A DNA stretch of 64,000 bases. It comes from Rhodocyclaceae bacterium (lineage in GTDB: Bacteria > Pseudomonadota > Gammaproteobacteria > Burkholderiales > Rhodocyclaceae). The notes below the pieces were generated by a model. The model worked only from the letters and a program-made list of their open reading frames with translations. It was not told where the DNA came from and ran no database searches. A program made the translations under genes and the position numbers. Location of the stretch: NCBI GenBank assembly GCA_030681195.1, contig JAUXXJ010000004.1:186001-250000 (forward strand). Reading direction: 5' to 3'. This document shows positions 50,487 to 58,113 of this stretch, piece by piece; within the stretch, counting starts at the first letter, position 1; each line of letters starts with the position of its first letter.

Positions 50487-51261
50487 ACGCCGGGATCGAT
50501 CGCAGCCAGCCAAAGCTATCCTCCGTCGCTCCGCTCGGCTGGTACTCGCAGCCAATCCAGCCGGCATAGCCGAGCTGCGTCAGACGATGAAAAAGAAAGT
50601 CGAAGCGAATCTCGCCCGTGCCCGGCTCATGGCGGCCGGGGTTGTCGGCGATCTGGATGTGACCGGTGCGCGGCAGCAGGGTTTCGAGCGTGCGCGTCAG
50701 GTCGCCTTCCATCACCTGGGCGTGGTAGACGTCGTATTGCAAAAACAGGTTTTTGCTGCCGACGACGTCGAAGACCTGTAGGGCCTGTCGCGTGGTTGAA
50801 ACAAGGAAACCGGGGGTGTCGCGCGTGTTGAGTGGTTCCAGCATCAGCCGGATGCCGGCGCGCTGCGTCACGGCGGCGGCGAACTTCAGGTTGTCGATCA
50901 GCGTCTCGATGGCTTTGTCGGGGTCACCCGCAGGAATACCGGCGAGGCAGTTCAGGCGCGTGCAACCGAGTGCTTCGGCGTATTCGATGGCACGGCCGAC
51001 GCCGTCCTGAAATTCGGCCTTGCGTCCCGGCAGGCAGGCAATGCCGCGCTCGCCACCGGCCCAGTTGCCGGCAGGCAGGTTGAACAGCACGATCTCGACA
51101 CCCGAGGTCAACCCGACTTCGGCCAGCACGGCCTTGTCGTGTTCGTAGGGAAAATGAAATTCGACACCCTTGAAGCCGGCCTGTGCGGCGGCGCCGAAGC
51201 GGTCGAGAAAATCCTGTTCGGTGAACAGGAAAGACAGGTTGGCAGAGAATTGAAGTGGCAT
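50485..51261 (-). CDS. hyi: Hydroxypyruvate isomerase
   Basis: The 258-residue protein is a xylose-isomerase-like TIM barrel with metal-site glutamates and histidines in MLEPLNTRDTPGF, QYDVYHAQ and the GEIRFDFLF region, and CEYQPSG near the end. Length matches the family. It interconverts hydroxypyruvate and tartronate semialdehyde, fitting glyoxylate metabolism with gckA-glcDEF, although it is expressed from the operon upstream (51269-54663). Start ATG 51261 begins the conserved MPLQFSANLSFLF. The stop codon coincides with the edge of an interspersed element. Confidence 0.92.
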   Translation of the reverse strand: MPLQFSANLSFLFTEQDFLDRFGAAAQAGFKGVEFHFPYEHDKAVLAEVGLTSGVEIVLFNLPAGNWAGGERGIACLPGRKAEFQDGVGRAIEYAEALGCTRLNCLAGIPAGDPDKAIETLIDNLKFAAAVTQRAGIRLMLEPLNTRDTPGFLVSTTRQALQVFDVVGSKNLFLQYDVYHAQVMEGDLTRTLETLLPRTGHIQIADNPGRHEPGTGEIRFDFLFHRLTQLGYAGWIGCEYQPSGATEDSFGWLRSIPA

Positions 51262-51268
51262 GGCCGGA

Positions 51269-52339
51269 TTATGCCAAGGCCAGCGCCGCCGTGTCGTGCG
51301 AGAGTGCGTCGGCAGCGGCTTCGTCTGCTGCCAGCAGGCGACGGGCAAGCGCTTCGAAATGCCCCGCCCCACGTTTCACATGCTCCTGCAAGGCCGTCTT
51401 GCCAACAGGGAGGCCGTCAGGCCGGAAGCGGCCCGAAGAGGCTGCGCCGACATTTGCATAATCGAATGCCGCCAGCGCCGGCCACAGTTCGCGCCGCATG
51501 CCGTCGAAGTTGGAGAACCAGAACCACAGCGAGGGCCAGGCTTCGCGCTCGATCAGCGTCGGCAAAGTCACCAGACAATCGGCGAGATTGTCGCGCACCG
51601 CGCGCATCAGGATTTCGGCCCGGCGCTTGCGCGAACAGGCGAGGCGATCTTCCCAGGCTGCGCCGAGCCGCCGGCTCGCCGCGTGCTCGCCACGCTCATG
51701 CAAAATCAGAGTGGCGGTTTCCGCATCGGTCATGCGTTCGAGGGCACCCAGCGGATCATTCGCATAGCCGTGGCTGTGCAAGGCCAGGGCAAAGGCGCCG
51801 GCGGTCTTTTTGACGTTCCAGGCTTCGACCTTTTCCCATAGCCACTGGCGCAGCGCTTCGCGCCGCACGATCACGGTCTGGCCCTGCAAGGCCGCCGGCA
51901 TGGTGGTGAGATCGCGCGCGTATTCGCATTCGCAGACCAACACCGTCAGCCCGTCCTCGCTTGCCTGATAGGCCAGCTTGCCGAGAAAGAAATGCGGCTT
52001 GCCGAAGCGGCCAATACCGGCCCCATAGACGAGGCCATGCGGTACCAGGATGTCGTTGATCTGGATGGCGGCAAACGGTTCGAACGCTTCGCCGGCCAGT
52101 GGCACGGGGCTGAAGTCCTCCTCGCCCAGGGTCTCCCACAAGGCTTCGCGCTCGCTTAACCAGGTGCCCACTTCAGGTCGCGCCAGCGGGTCGCCGAGCG
52201 GAATGCCGGCTTCCCAGCGATAGAACTCGCGCATCTCCAGCAGGTAGGTGCACATCGTCATGTCGCGCGCATGACGGGCATCAGCGATATGGCAATTGCG
52301 CTGGACGGCGGCGACCAGCTGGTCGAACTGCGCGATCAT
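51269..52339 (-). CDS. Conserved protein of unknown function carrying a long element
   Basis: The 356-residue protein is soluble and has no motif I can tie to an activity. Its start (NCHIADARHARDMTMCTYLL) and MREFYRWE segment recall a widespread uncharacterised family annotated only by locus (Sfum_1244 type); I am not certain of that name. Residues 295-315 (NVGAASSGRFRPDGLPVG and onward) come from a 63-nt element copy in the KVG frame. The gene overlaps the 148-residue gene upstream by 4 nt and precedes hyi by 7 nt. Confidence 0.8.
   Translation of the reverse strand: MIAQFDQLVAAVQRNCHIADARHARDMTMCTYLLEMREFYRWEAGIPLGDPLARPEVGTWLSEREALWETLGEEDFSPVPLAGEAFEPFAAIQINDILVPHGLVYGAGIGRFGKPHFFLGKLAYQASEDGLTVLVCECEYARDLTTMPAALQGQTVIVRREALRQWLWEKVEAWNVKKTAGAFALALHSHGYANDPLGALERMTDAETATLILHERGEHAASRRLGAAWEDRLACSRKRRAEILMRAVRDNLADCLVTLPTLIEREAWPSLWFWFSNFDGMRRELWPALAAFDYANVGAASSGRFRPDGLPVGKTALQEHVKRGAGHFEALARRLLAADEAAADALSHDTAALALA
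51393..51455 (+). repeat. Interspersed coding element, long type, copy 11
   Basis: A 63-nt copy with the same 39-nt middle as the glcF copy (GGCC-rich) apart from a few changes. It is translated in the KVG frame on the minus strand, one base off the frame used in glcF. Confidence 0.88.
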
Positions 52340-52782
52340 TCTTTGAGCGGACGGCGCCGGCGAATCTGCCAGTGGGCCACGCCCTGCACGATGCGTGAAA
52401 AAGGCAAATCTTCGAGGGCGCCAAACTCGGCCTGGGCCAGACGCACCAGTTTCAGTACATCCGGCGCATGCGCTTCATCATCGAGGAGTTCCTTGAGCCC
52501 CGTCAGACCGCCGCACTGGATCTTCATCATCATCGCGTGCGGCAGGATGCGCTGGGTGTCCTTGACCTTCAGTGCGAAGCTGGAATTTGCGCGCAGCAAT
52601 TGCAGCAGGTTGCCGCAGGCAGCGCGCGCCAGCGGCTCGCTACAGGCCACCATTTCACGCTCTGCCAACGAGAGGCGACGCGCTGCTTCACAAACCGCTG
52701 CCTGACAGAGCAGCGCCTTTTCAAAGACGCAGGGCAGCGGATTGATTTGCTGGCGGGTGAGATGGTAGCTGGTCTCGTCCAT
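52336..52782 (-). CDS. Small protein of unknown function
   Basis: The 148-residue protein is predicted helical, with several cysteines in its first half (CVFEKALLCQAAVCEAA and later AACGNLL). I recognise no family. It overlaps the downstream unknown gene by 4 nt and follows the 76-residue gene by 15 nt, so it belongs to the seven-gene operon 50485-54663. The tight coupling argues that it is a real gene and works with its neighbours. Confidence 0.75.
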   Translation of the reverse strand: MDETSYHLTRQQINPLPCVFEKALLCQAAVCEAARRLSLAEREMVACSEPLARAACGNLLQLLRANSSFALKVKDTQRILPHAMMMKIQCGGLTGLKELLDDEAHAPDVLKLVRLAQAEFGALEDLPFSRIVQGVAHWQIRRRRPLKE

Positions 52783-52797
52783 CGCCAGACTCCGTGC

Positions 52798-53028
52798 TTA
52801 CCAGTCGTCGCCGGTCAGCGGTTCGGCTTCGCGCACGGTATGGAGCGCTTCCTCGGCCTGCAGTTCGTTCTCGCCGAATGCCACCTGAATCTTGCATTGG
52901 GTCAGATCGTTCTCTTTGCGCAGTTCCTTGGCCTTGGCGGAGGCATCCTTGAAAACATCGAACTGGGTGAGTTTTTCGAGATTCTTCACCGGGCCAAGCT
53001 GGGTCACACGATAGATGTAATACGGCAT
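52798..53028 (-). CDS. Small acidic protein of unknown function
   Basis: The 76-residue protein begins MPYYIYRVTQLGPVKNLEKL and has a charged middle with alternating Lys and Glu residues. I do not recognise it. It lies 3 nt after the S24-like gene and 15 nt before the next gene in the operon. Its codon use and spacing are those of a real gene. Confidence 0.72.
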   Translation of the reverse strand: MPYYIYRVTQLGPVKNLEKLTQFDVFKDASAKAKELRKENDLTQCKIQVAFGENELQAEEALHTVREAEPLTGDDW

Positions 53029-53031
53029 GAT

Positions 53032-53415
53032 TTAGTCCACGTAGCGTTTGGCCGCCTTGCGCCGGCCGGGTTTGGATTTCTGGATGATGACGCCCTTGAT
53101 GCCCGACAGGTCGGGGATGTGCGCCGCAGGGTAGTTGGGGTTGAGGGGGCATAAATTCCAGCCCCCGCCATCGTTTTCGCTTTTCTTCAGCTGACGGAAA
53201 ATCCACTCGTCGCCGAGCCAGGCCATGACATAGGAGCCATCGGTGGCCAGCCCTTCCGGCTCGATGATGATGATGTCGCCCTCGACGAACTCCGGTTCCA
53301 TACTGTCGCCCAGCACCATCAGGGCAAAGGACTCGGCCCCGCTGCAGGCATCGAGCGCCGGATCGGATTCTGGCCCGGCTGGCACCACCGGGATGGGAAA
53401 AGGTTTTTTATTCAC
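53032..53415 (-). CDS. S24/LexA-like peptidase-fold protein, catalytic Lys replaced
   Basis: The 127-residue protein is a free-standing S24 domain. The serine is present in LMVLGDSMEPEFVEGD, but the position of the general-base lysine (VKKL in UmuD) reads IFRQL here, an Arg. Self-cleavage is therefore doubtful. There is no DNA-binding domain. It overlaps the 82-residue gene upstream by 8 nt. A binding or scaffolding role is possible; other members of this group may be proteases for partners. Confidence 0.78.
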   Translation of the reverse strand: MNKKPFPIPVVPAGPESDPALDACSGAESFALMVLGDSMEPEFVEGDIIIIEPEGLATDGSYVMAWLGDEWIFRQLKKSENDGGGWNLCPLNPNYPAAHIPDLSGIKGVIIQKSKPGRRKAAKRYVD

Positions 53416-53656
53416 TCAGCCACCGCACCAAATAGTAAAGATGAATGCCTTCGGACGAACGCGAAGGCCCCATGACCTCGGCGGCGTGCAGATTCTGTGC
53501 CGCATCCTCGCGGGCCAATGCTTCCTCGGCCGACGCCACCGGCTCGACAACGTTGTCGGGAAAGCGCTTGCGTTTGCCACGGGTTGCGCGCACCAGCGCG
53601 AAATGCGCCTTGACCAAGCTGGGCGCTTCCGCATCCAGATAAACCCCACCCTTCAT
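53408..53656 (-). CDS. Small protein of unknown function
   Basis: The 82-residue protein starts at ATG 53656 (GAGAGG about 8 nt upstream), overlapping the DsrS-like gene stop by 4 nt. A longer ORF from 53821 lies inside that gene and is unlikely. The sequence has a basic stretch (RATRGKRKRFPDN) and an acidic middle. I do not recognise the family. It is translationally coupled on both sides. Confidence 0.72.
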   Translation of the reverse strand: MKGGVYLDAEAPSLVKAHFALVRATRGKRKRFPDNVVEPVASAEEALAREDAAQNLHAAEVMGPSRSSEGIHLYYLVRWLSE

Positions 53657-54663
53657 GTTGCGCCTCTCAAGGTTTGCAAGTGTCCGATGATAGGCGCAAA
53701 CAGCGGCTCCAGATGGCGTCGCATCAGCGGCCCGATCGCCGTGGTTTTCGTCAGGATCGGTTCGGCCACCGTATTCGAGAGTTGCGCGAGCGCCGCCAGC
53801 GCCGCCGCTTCGGCCGGGCACACACCGAGTTGTGCAAGCGCCTCGCGCCCATCGGCAAAATACTGGCCGAGCAGATCAAGCATCAGATACACCGCCTCAT
53901 GCGCCGGCGGCTTTTCGAGGATCAGCTCGGCTGCCTTCAGATAGCTTTGGCCCGTGCTGGAAAAACAACGCGCCAGCAATTGCGCGGCCGGGTGGTCGGG
54001 TAATCCCTCGGGCAAGAGCCGTGCTGGTTCCGGCGGCAAGGCATCCGGCAGGCTTTCGAGAAAGCCCACCAGATAATAGGGACGGCGTTTGCCCTTGAGC
54101 CACAGTTGCTCGCGCGCCTGCGATGAGATCAGGCCAGCGGCCAGTACGGCGCGCACGAAGTTCATCGCAGTCACCGGATCTTCTTCAAACGGCAGATGCT
54201 CGATCAGGAAGTCGGCCAGCAGCGGCCCCATCTGCCCCTGACGCACGGCAGGCTGGGCCAGCATGGCACGCGCCACCTCCATGGTCGGCAAAGCCCACCA
54301 GACCCGGCGCGCCAGTTCATCCGTCAGCGCTGCGGCATACGCCACGGCCAGCGCTGCCTCGGGCTCCCCCAGCTTGAGCATGGCTTCGAGTTTTTTCGGC
54401 TCGGCATGGCCCAGACGCGTCCAGCGGCGCAGATGCACCGGATAGCCGCCGGGCGAATCGAGCGCATGGCCGCCCAGCAATTCACGCACGCGCTGGAAGT
54501 AGCGATCAGGACGCCCGAGCGGATTGAGCGCCAGCTTCGCCTCGCCCTTGGGCGTCAGCCCGTAGAGCAGGCGCGCGCCTTCGTCGATACGCACGGCCAG
54601 CACTTCGCCCGCCAGCAACACATTCAGGCGCAGGGCATCTTCGGGGCTCAGTAAATCAGGCAT
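53653..54663 (-). CDS. dsrS: DsrS-like protein
   Basis: The 336-residue soluble protein begins SPEDALRLNVLLAGEVLAV and contains SPGGYPVHLRRWTRLG and FLIEHLPFEEDPVTAMNFVR, which I recognise as the pattern of DsrS, a protein encoded near dsr sulfur-oxidation clusters of purple sulfur bacteria and also found alone in betaproteobacteria. Its function is not established. No dsrAB or other dsr gene is in this window. It is the first gene of the operon ending with hyi. Identification rests on recall of sequence pattern, so it needs a profile search. Confidence 0.55.
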   Translation of the reverse strand: MPDLLSPEDALRLNVLLAGEVLAVRIDEGARLLYGLTPKGEAKLALNPLGRPDRYFQRVRELLGGHALDSPGGYPVHLRRWTRLGHAEPKKLEAMLKLGEPEAALAVAYAAALTDELARRVWWALPTMEVARAMLAQPAVRQGQMGPLLADFLIEHLPFEEDPVTAMNFVRAVLAAGLISSQAREQLWLKGKRRPYYLVGFLESLPDALPPEPARLLPEGLPDHPAAQLLARCFSSTGQSYLKAAELILEKPPAHEAVYLMLDLLGQYFADGREALAQLGVCPAEAAALAALAQLSNTVAEPILTKTTAIGPLMRRHLEPLFAPIIGHLQTLRGAT

Positions 54664-54765
54664 TGCGCGAACATATCACCCCCCGCCCTGTCCAACGCAT
54701 GGGACTTGTTTATGCCGCCATTTCCCGGGCGGCGGCAGGGACATGAAACCGGGCGGAAAACTATT

Positions 54766-54847
54766 TTTGTGCATTGCACAAATTCTCCTTGACTTACCCC
54801 TTTCCCTACCTATAATCGAGCCATGTTGCACTGCAGCATACGCAGTG
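54766..54847 (+). promoter_or_regulatory. Phasin promoter with two dyads, probable PhaR sites
   Basis: TTGACT (54789-54794) and TATAAT (54811-54816) are 16 nt apart. Just upstream is a perfect 8-bp dyad with 1-nt centre, TTTGTGCA-T-TGCACAAA (54766-54782). Downstream, in the leader, lies CACTGC-N7-GCAGTG (54829-54847). TGC-rich dyads are typical of PhaR repressor sites in phasin promoters; PhaR binding here is inference. Confidence 0.7.
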
Positions 54848-54875
54848 AAAACCCTCACCCACTTAGGAGAATGCC

Positions 54876-55418
54876 ATGTACAACACCAATACCCCCGAGC
54901 AGTTGATCAGCGCCAACAAGGCCAACGTCGAGACCCTGATGTTCATCGCCAACACCGCTTTCGCCAGCGCCGAGCGCCTTGCCGCCCTCAACCTCAACAC
55001 CGCCCGCGGCCTGATGGAAGACACCGTGGCCAACACCAAGGCCGTCATGTCGATCAAGAACCCGCAGGAACTGCTGGCCATGCAGAAGACCCTGGCCCAG
55101 CCCGCGCTGGACAAGGCGATTGCTTATTCCCGCGCCATCTATGAAATCGCCACCCAAACCCAGGAAGTCATGGGCAAGCTGGTTGAAGGTCAAGTGGCCG
55201 AGCTGAACATCAACGTCAACACCGCGCTCGACACCGCCGCCAAGAACGCCCCGGCGGGTGCCGATATGGCCTTCGCCGCCGTCAAGTCCGCGATTGCTTC
55301 GGCCAACACGACCATGGACACGGTCAAGAAGTCCGCCAAGCAAGCCGTCGAAATGGCCGAAGCCAATGTCGCCGCTGCAACCAGCGCCACCATCAAGAAC
55401 TTGAAGGCCGCTGCTTAA
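54876..55418 (+). CDS. phaP: Phasin family protein
   Basis: The 180-residue protein is alanine-rich and almost wholly helical, with the phasin pattern (EQLISANKANVETLMFIANTA, later NPQELLAMQKTLAQPA). Phasins coat polyhydroxyalkanoate granules and limit their size. ATG 54876 follows AGGAG. It is monocistronic, with its own promoter and terminator. No PHA synthase is in the window. Repeated AAGNA-like alanine segments fill the C-terminal third. Confidence 0.93.
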   Translation: MYNTNTPEQLISANKANVETLMFIANTAFASAERLAALNLNTARGLMEDTVANTKAVMSIKNPQELLAMQKTLAQPALDKAIAYSRAIYEIATQTQEVMGKLVEGQVAELNINVNTALDTAAKNAPAGADMAFAAVKSAIASANTTMDTVKKSAKQAVEMAEANVAAATSATIKNLKAAA

Positions 55419-55461
55419 TCGCAGGTTTTCAGGATTCAACTTCCCGGCTATGGCCGGGCTG

Positions 55462-55499
55462 CCCCGACCGGCGCTTGCGCCCGTCGGGGTTTTTATTTT
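55462..55499 (+). terminator. Rho-independent terminator after phaP
   Basis: The stem CCCCGAC ... GTCGGGG (55462-55489) encloses a GC-rich loop and is followed by TTTTTATTTT. The stop codon of the convergent PAS-GGDEF-EAL-CZB gene (55493-55495) lies within the T run. Confidence 0.88.
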
Positions 55500-57988
55500 G
55501 CGCGCAGCACGTCGTGCAGGACTGCCAGCCGGCTGATGATGGCATCCTTGCTGACCAGCAGTTCGTCGAGCAAGGGACGGGCGGCTTCCATCTGACCAAT
55601 ATTGCGGTACTGCACCAGCGCCTGCGCCAAAGCATGCGCGCGCCGATGCAGGGCTTCGATCTCGACGAAAGCCGCAAGGTGACCATACTGTTGCAGACCG
55701 GGGCCGGCGTACCACTCGCCAAAACGGCAGGCCTGATGATCGTCAATCTCGTCTGGCAACTCGATGGCCGGGTTATCCAAGGCCTTGGTCAGACGTTGGA
55801 CCCATTTAAGATGGTCGTATTCGGCCAGTACCAGCGGCAGATGGCTACGATCCCAGTCGGAGGTAGCCCACTGCTGCCAGGCTGGGTCTGGCCTGAACTG
55901 CGCACACCATTCCGGTACCTGCTGGGCTGGCATCGGGCGGGCGAGATAATAGCCCTGCACCACATCACAACCAATCCGCATGAGCACGATACCGTGATCG
56001 CGCGTCTCAACACCTTCGGCGACAATGTTCATGCGGAACACGGCGGCAAGACCGATCACGCCCTCGACCAGCGCCAGGTCTTCCGGATCTTCGAGCATGT
56101 CGCGAATGAAGGTCTGGTCGATCTTCAATGTACGTGCCGGTAGACGCTTCAGATAGGTCAGGGTCGAATAGCCCGTCCCAAAATCATCAAGCGCAAATTC
56201 AACGCCGATCTCCTGACAGGCCAGCAACACGGCACGCACATTTTCCACATCATCCAGCGCGGTACTTTCGAGCACCTCGATTTCAAGCAGGCGCGGCGGC
56301 ACTTCCGGGTACTGGGCCAGGATGCTGCGCAGGCGCATGACAAAATCAATATGCTGGAACTGGCGCGCCGCAATATTGACACTGACCTTCATTTCGAGGC
56401 CATCGGCGGCCCAGCGCTCAATCTGGCCCATCGCCTCTTTGATCACCCACTCGCCCAAATCCACGATCAGCGGCGAGTTCTCGACATGCGGCAGGAAATC
56501 GCCAGGCGGCACCAGCCCACGCTCGGGATGCAGCCAGCGAATCAGCGCTTCCATGCCGACGATCTGGCCGGTGCGCAGGTTTACTTTTGGCTGGTAGTAA
56601 AGACGGAACTCGCCGTGTTGCAAGCCTTCGCGAACCCGGTTCAACATGCTGCTGATCTTCTGGTTGGTCGTATCGTCGGCCAGGTCATACATGTGCCAGT
56701 TGTTGCGCCCCTGATTCTTGGCGATGTACATCGCCTGGTCGGCATGGCGCAACAAGGTATCCGTATCGGCATCATCAAAGGGATGCACGGTCACGCCAAT
56801 GCTCGCGGAAACGATGATCTTATCCTCGCCAACATAGACCGGCTTGCGCAGCGTGTCGAGAATGCGATCCAGCGCAATCTCGATTTCATCCATGTTGGCA
56901 AACTCGGCCAGCAACATCACAAACTCGTCGCCGCCGATACGCGCTACCGTATCGGTGGCGCGAATTACATGGCGCAAGCGCTGGGCCACTTCGACCAGCA
57001 CGCGATCTCCTGCCTCATGCCCGTAAGTGTCATTCACGGGCTTAAAACCGTCCAGATCGACAAAGCAAACGGCCACAAGACGGGAGTGCATGCGCGCCGC
57101 ACTCAAGGTCTGATGCAACTTGAGCGACAGGCCAATGCGATTGGGCAAGCCGGTTAGCGCATCGTGCGTCGCCATGTCCTCAAGCCGTTCTTCCGTGTGC
57201 TTCTGGTCGCTGATGTCACTGAACAGACCCACATAATGACTGACCTTGCCGGCTGCATCATGCACGGCATTGATGGCCAGATGTTCAGGAAACACTTCAC
57301 CACCCTTGCGTCGATTCCAAATCTCGCCGCACCACTGGCCGGTTTCGTGGATGGACTGCCACATCTCGCGATAAAAGGTCGGATCGTGCAGGCCGGACTG
57401 CATCTGGCGCGGCTTTCGGCCGATTACCTCCTCGGGGGCGTAGCCGGTCAGGCGCGTATAGGCAGGATTGACCTTGACGATGTGCGACGCTGCATCGGTA
57501 ATCAGAATGCCTTCGGAAGAATTCTCGAACACCGACTCGATCAGCCGCAACTGCACCTCGCTCTTCTTCCAGTCGGTCAGATCGCGCAGGGTTTCTACCA
57601 CGGCGATGATCGTGCCCTCCGCATCGCGAATCGGGCCAGCATCGATCGACAGATAAAGCTCGATACCGCGTAGCGGCATGCCGCACCAGTTCTCCGCATG
57701 CAAGCCACCATAAAGCAGGCAGGAGCTATCCGAGGCAGCGTAGAGTTCGGCAATCCGCTCGGTCTCGCCGTTAAGAATCAGGTCAGCCAGGCAAGGACGC
57801 GGCTGCGGGTAATAAGCGCGCCAGTGGTCGCGCGTCCCCACCACCTTCGCTGCCGGCATGCCGGTGAGCAGTTCGCAAGCGCGGTTCCAGACCAACACCT
57901 GTCCCGCCGCGCCGATGACGAACGACGGCACGACCAACTGGTGAACCAGTTCATCGAACGGAATCTGCAGGCGTGGTGATGCGGTCAT
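55493..57988 (-). CDS. PAS-PAS-GGDEF-EAL protein with C-terminal CZB zinc-binding domain
   Basis: The protein has 831 residues. Two PAS domains (about 15-125 and 140-260), a GGDEF domain (about 265-430) with RIGGDEF and I-site RATD, and an EAL domain (about 440-690) with GMEALIRW, DDFGTGYST and VAEGVET are followed by a CZB domain (about 715-825). Likely zinc ligands are the His in EYDHLKWV, the Cys in QACRFGEWY and the two His in ALHRRAH. CZB domains bind zinc in chemoreceptors and in the cyclase DgcZ, where CZB is N-terminal and zinc inhibits activity. A C-terminal CZB on a dual GGDEF-EAL protein is less usual. Confidence 0.92.
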   Translation of the reverse strand: MTASPRLQIPFDELVHQLVVPSFVIGAAGQVLVWNRACELLTGMPAAKVVGTRDHWRAYYPQPRPCLADLILNGETERIAELYAASDSSCLLYGGLHAENWCGMPLRGIELYLSIDAGPIRDAEGTIIAVVETLRDLTDWKKSEVQLRLIESVFENSSEGILITDAASHIVKVNPAYTRLTGYAPEEVIGRKPRQMQSGLHDPTFYREMWQSIHETGQWCGEIWNRRKGGEVFPEHLAINAVHDAAGKVSHYVGLFSDISDQKHTEERLEDMATHDALTGLPNRIGLSLKLHQTLSAARMHSRLVAVCFVDLDGFKPVNDTYGHEAGDRVLVEVAQRLRHVIRATDTVARIGGDEFVMLLAEFANMDEIEIALDRILDTLRKPVYVGEDKIIVSASIGVTVHPFDDADTDTLLRHADQAMYIAKNQGRNNWHMYDLADDTTNQKISSMLNRVREGLQHGEFRLYYQPKVNLRTGQIVGMEALIRWLHPERGLVPPGDFLPHVENSPLIVDLGEWVIKEAMGQIERWAADGLEMKVSVNIAARQFQHIDFVMRLRSILAQYPEVPPRLLEIEVLESTALDDVENVRAVLLACQEIGVEFALDDFGTGYSTLTYLKRLPARTLKIDQTFIRDMLEDPEDLALVEGVIGLAAVFRMNIVAEGVETRDHGIVLMRIGCDVVQGYYLARPMPAQQVPEWCAQFRPDPAWQQWATSDWDRSHLPLVLAEYDHLKWVQRLTKALDNPAIELPDEIDDHQACRFGEWYAGPGLQQYGHLAAFVEIEALHRRAHALAQALVQYRNIGQMEAARPLLDELLVSKDAIISRLAVLHDVLRAK

Positions 57989-58092
57989 GCCCCCTCGTAC
58001 TTTGTGTAATGCGACGTAACCTCCCGGTTCGTCACCTTGTTATGGCGGCAAGCATACTGCAATTGGTGCAAAGGGAATACGCGCAGCGCACA
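57905..58092. repeat. Parent copy of the duplicated promoter and gene start
   Basis: This 188-bp stretch holds the first about 28 codons of the PAS-GGDEF-EAL-CZB gene and its upstream region. It recurs at 59612-59802 with roughly 90 percent identity by eye, in the same orientation. No other gene lies in 57989-58113. Confidence 0.85.
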
Positions 58093-58113
58093 ATGCCACT
58101 TTGGGCCACGACT

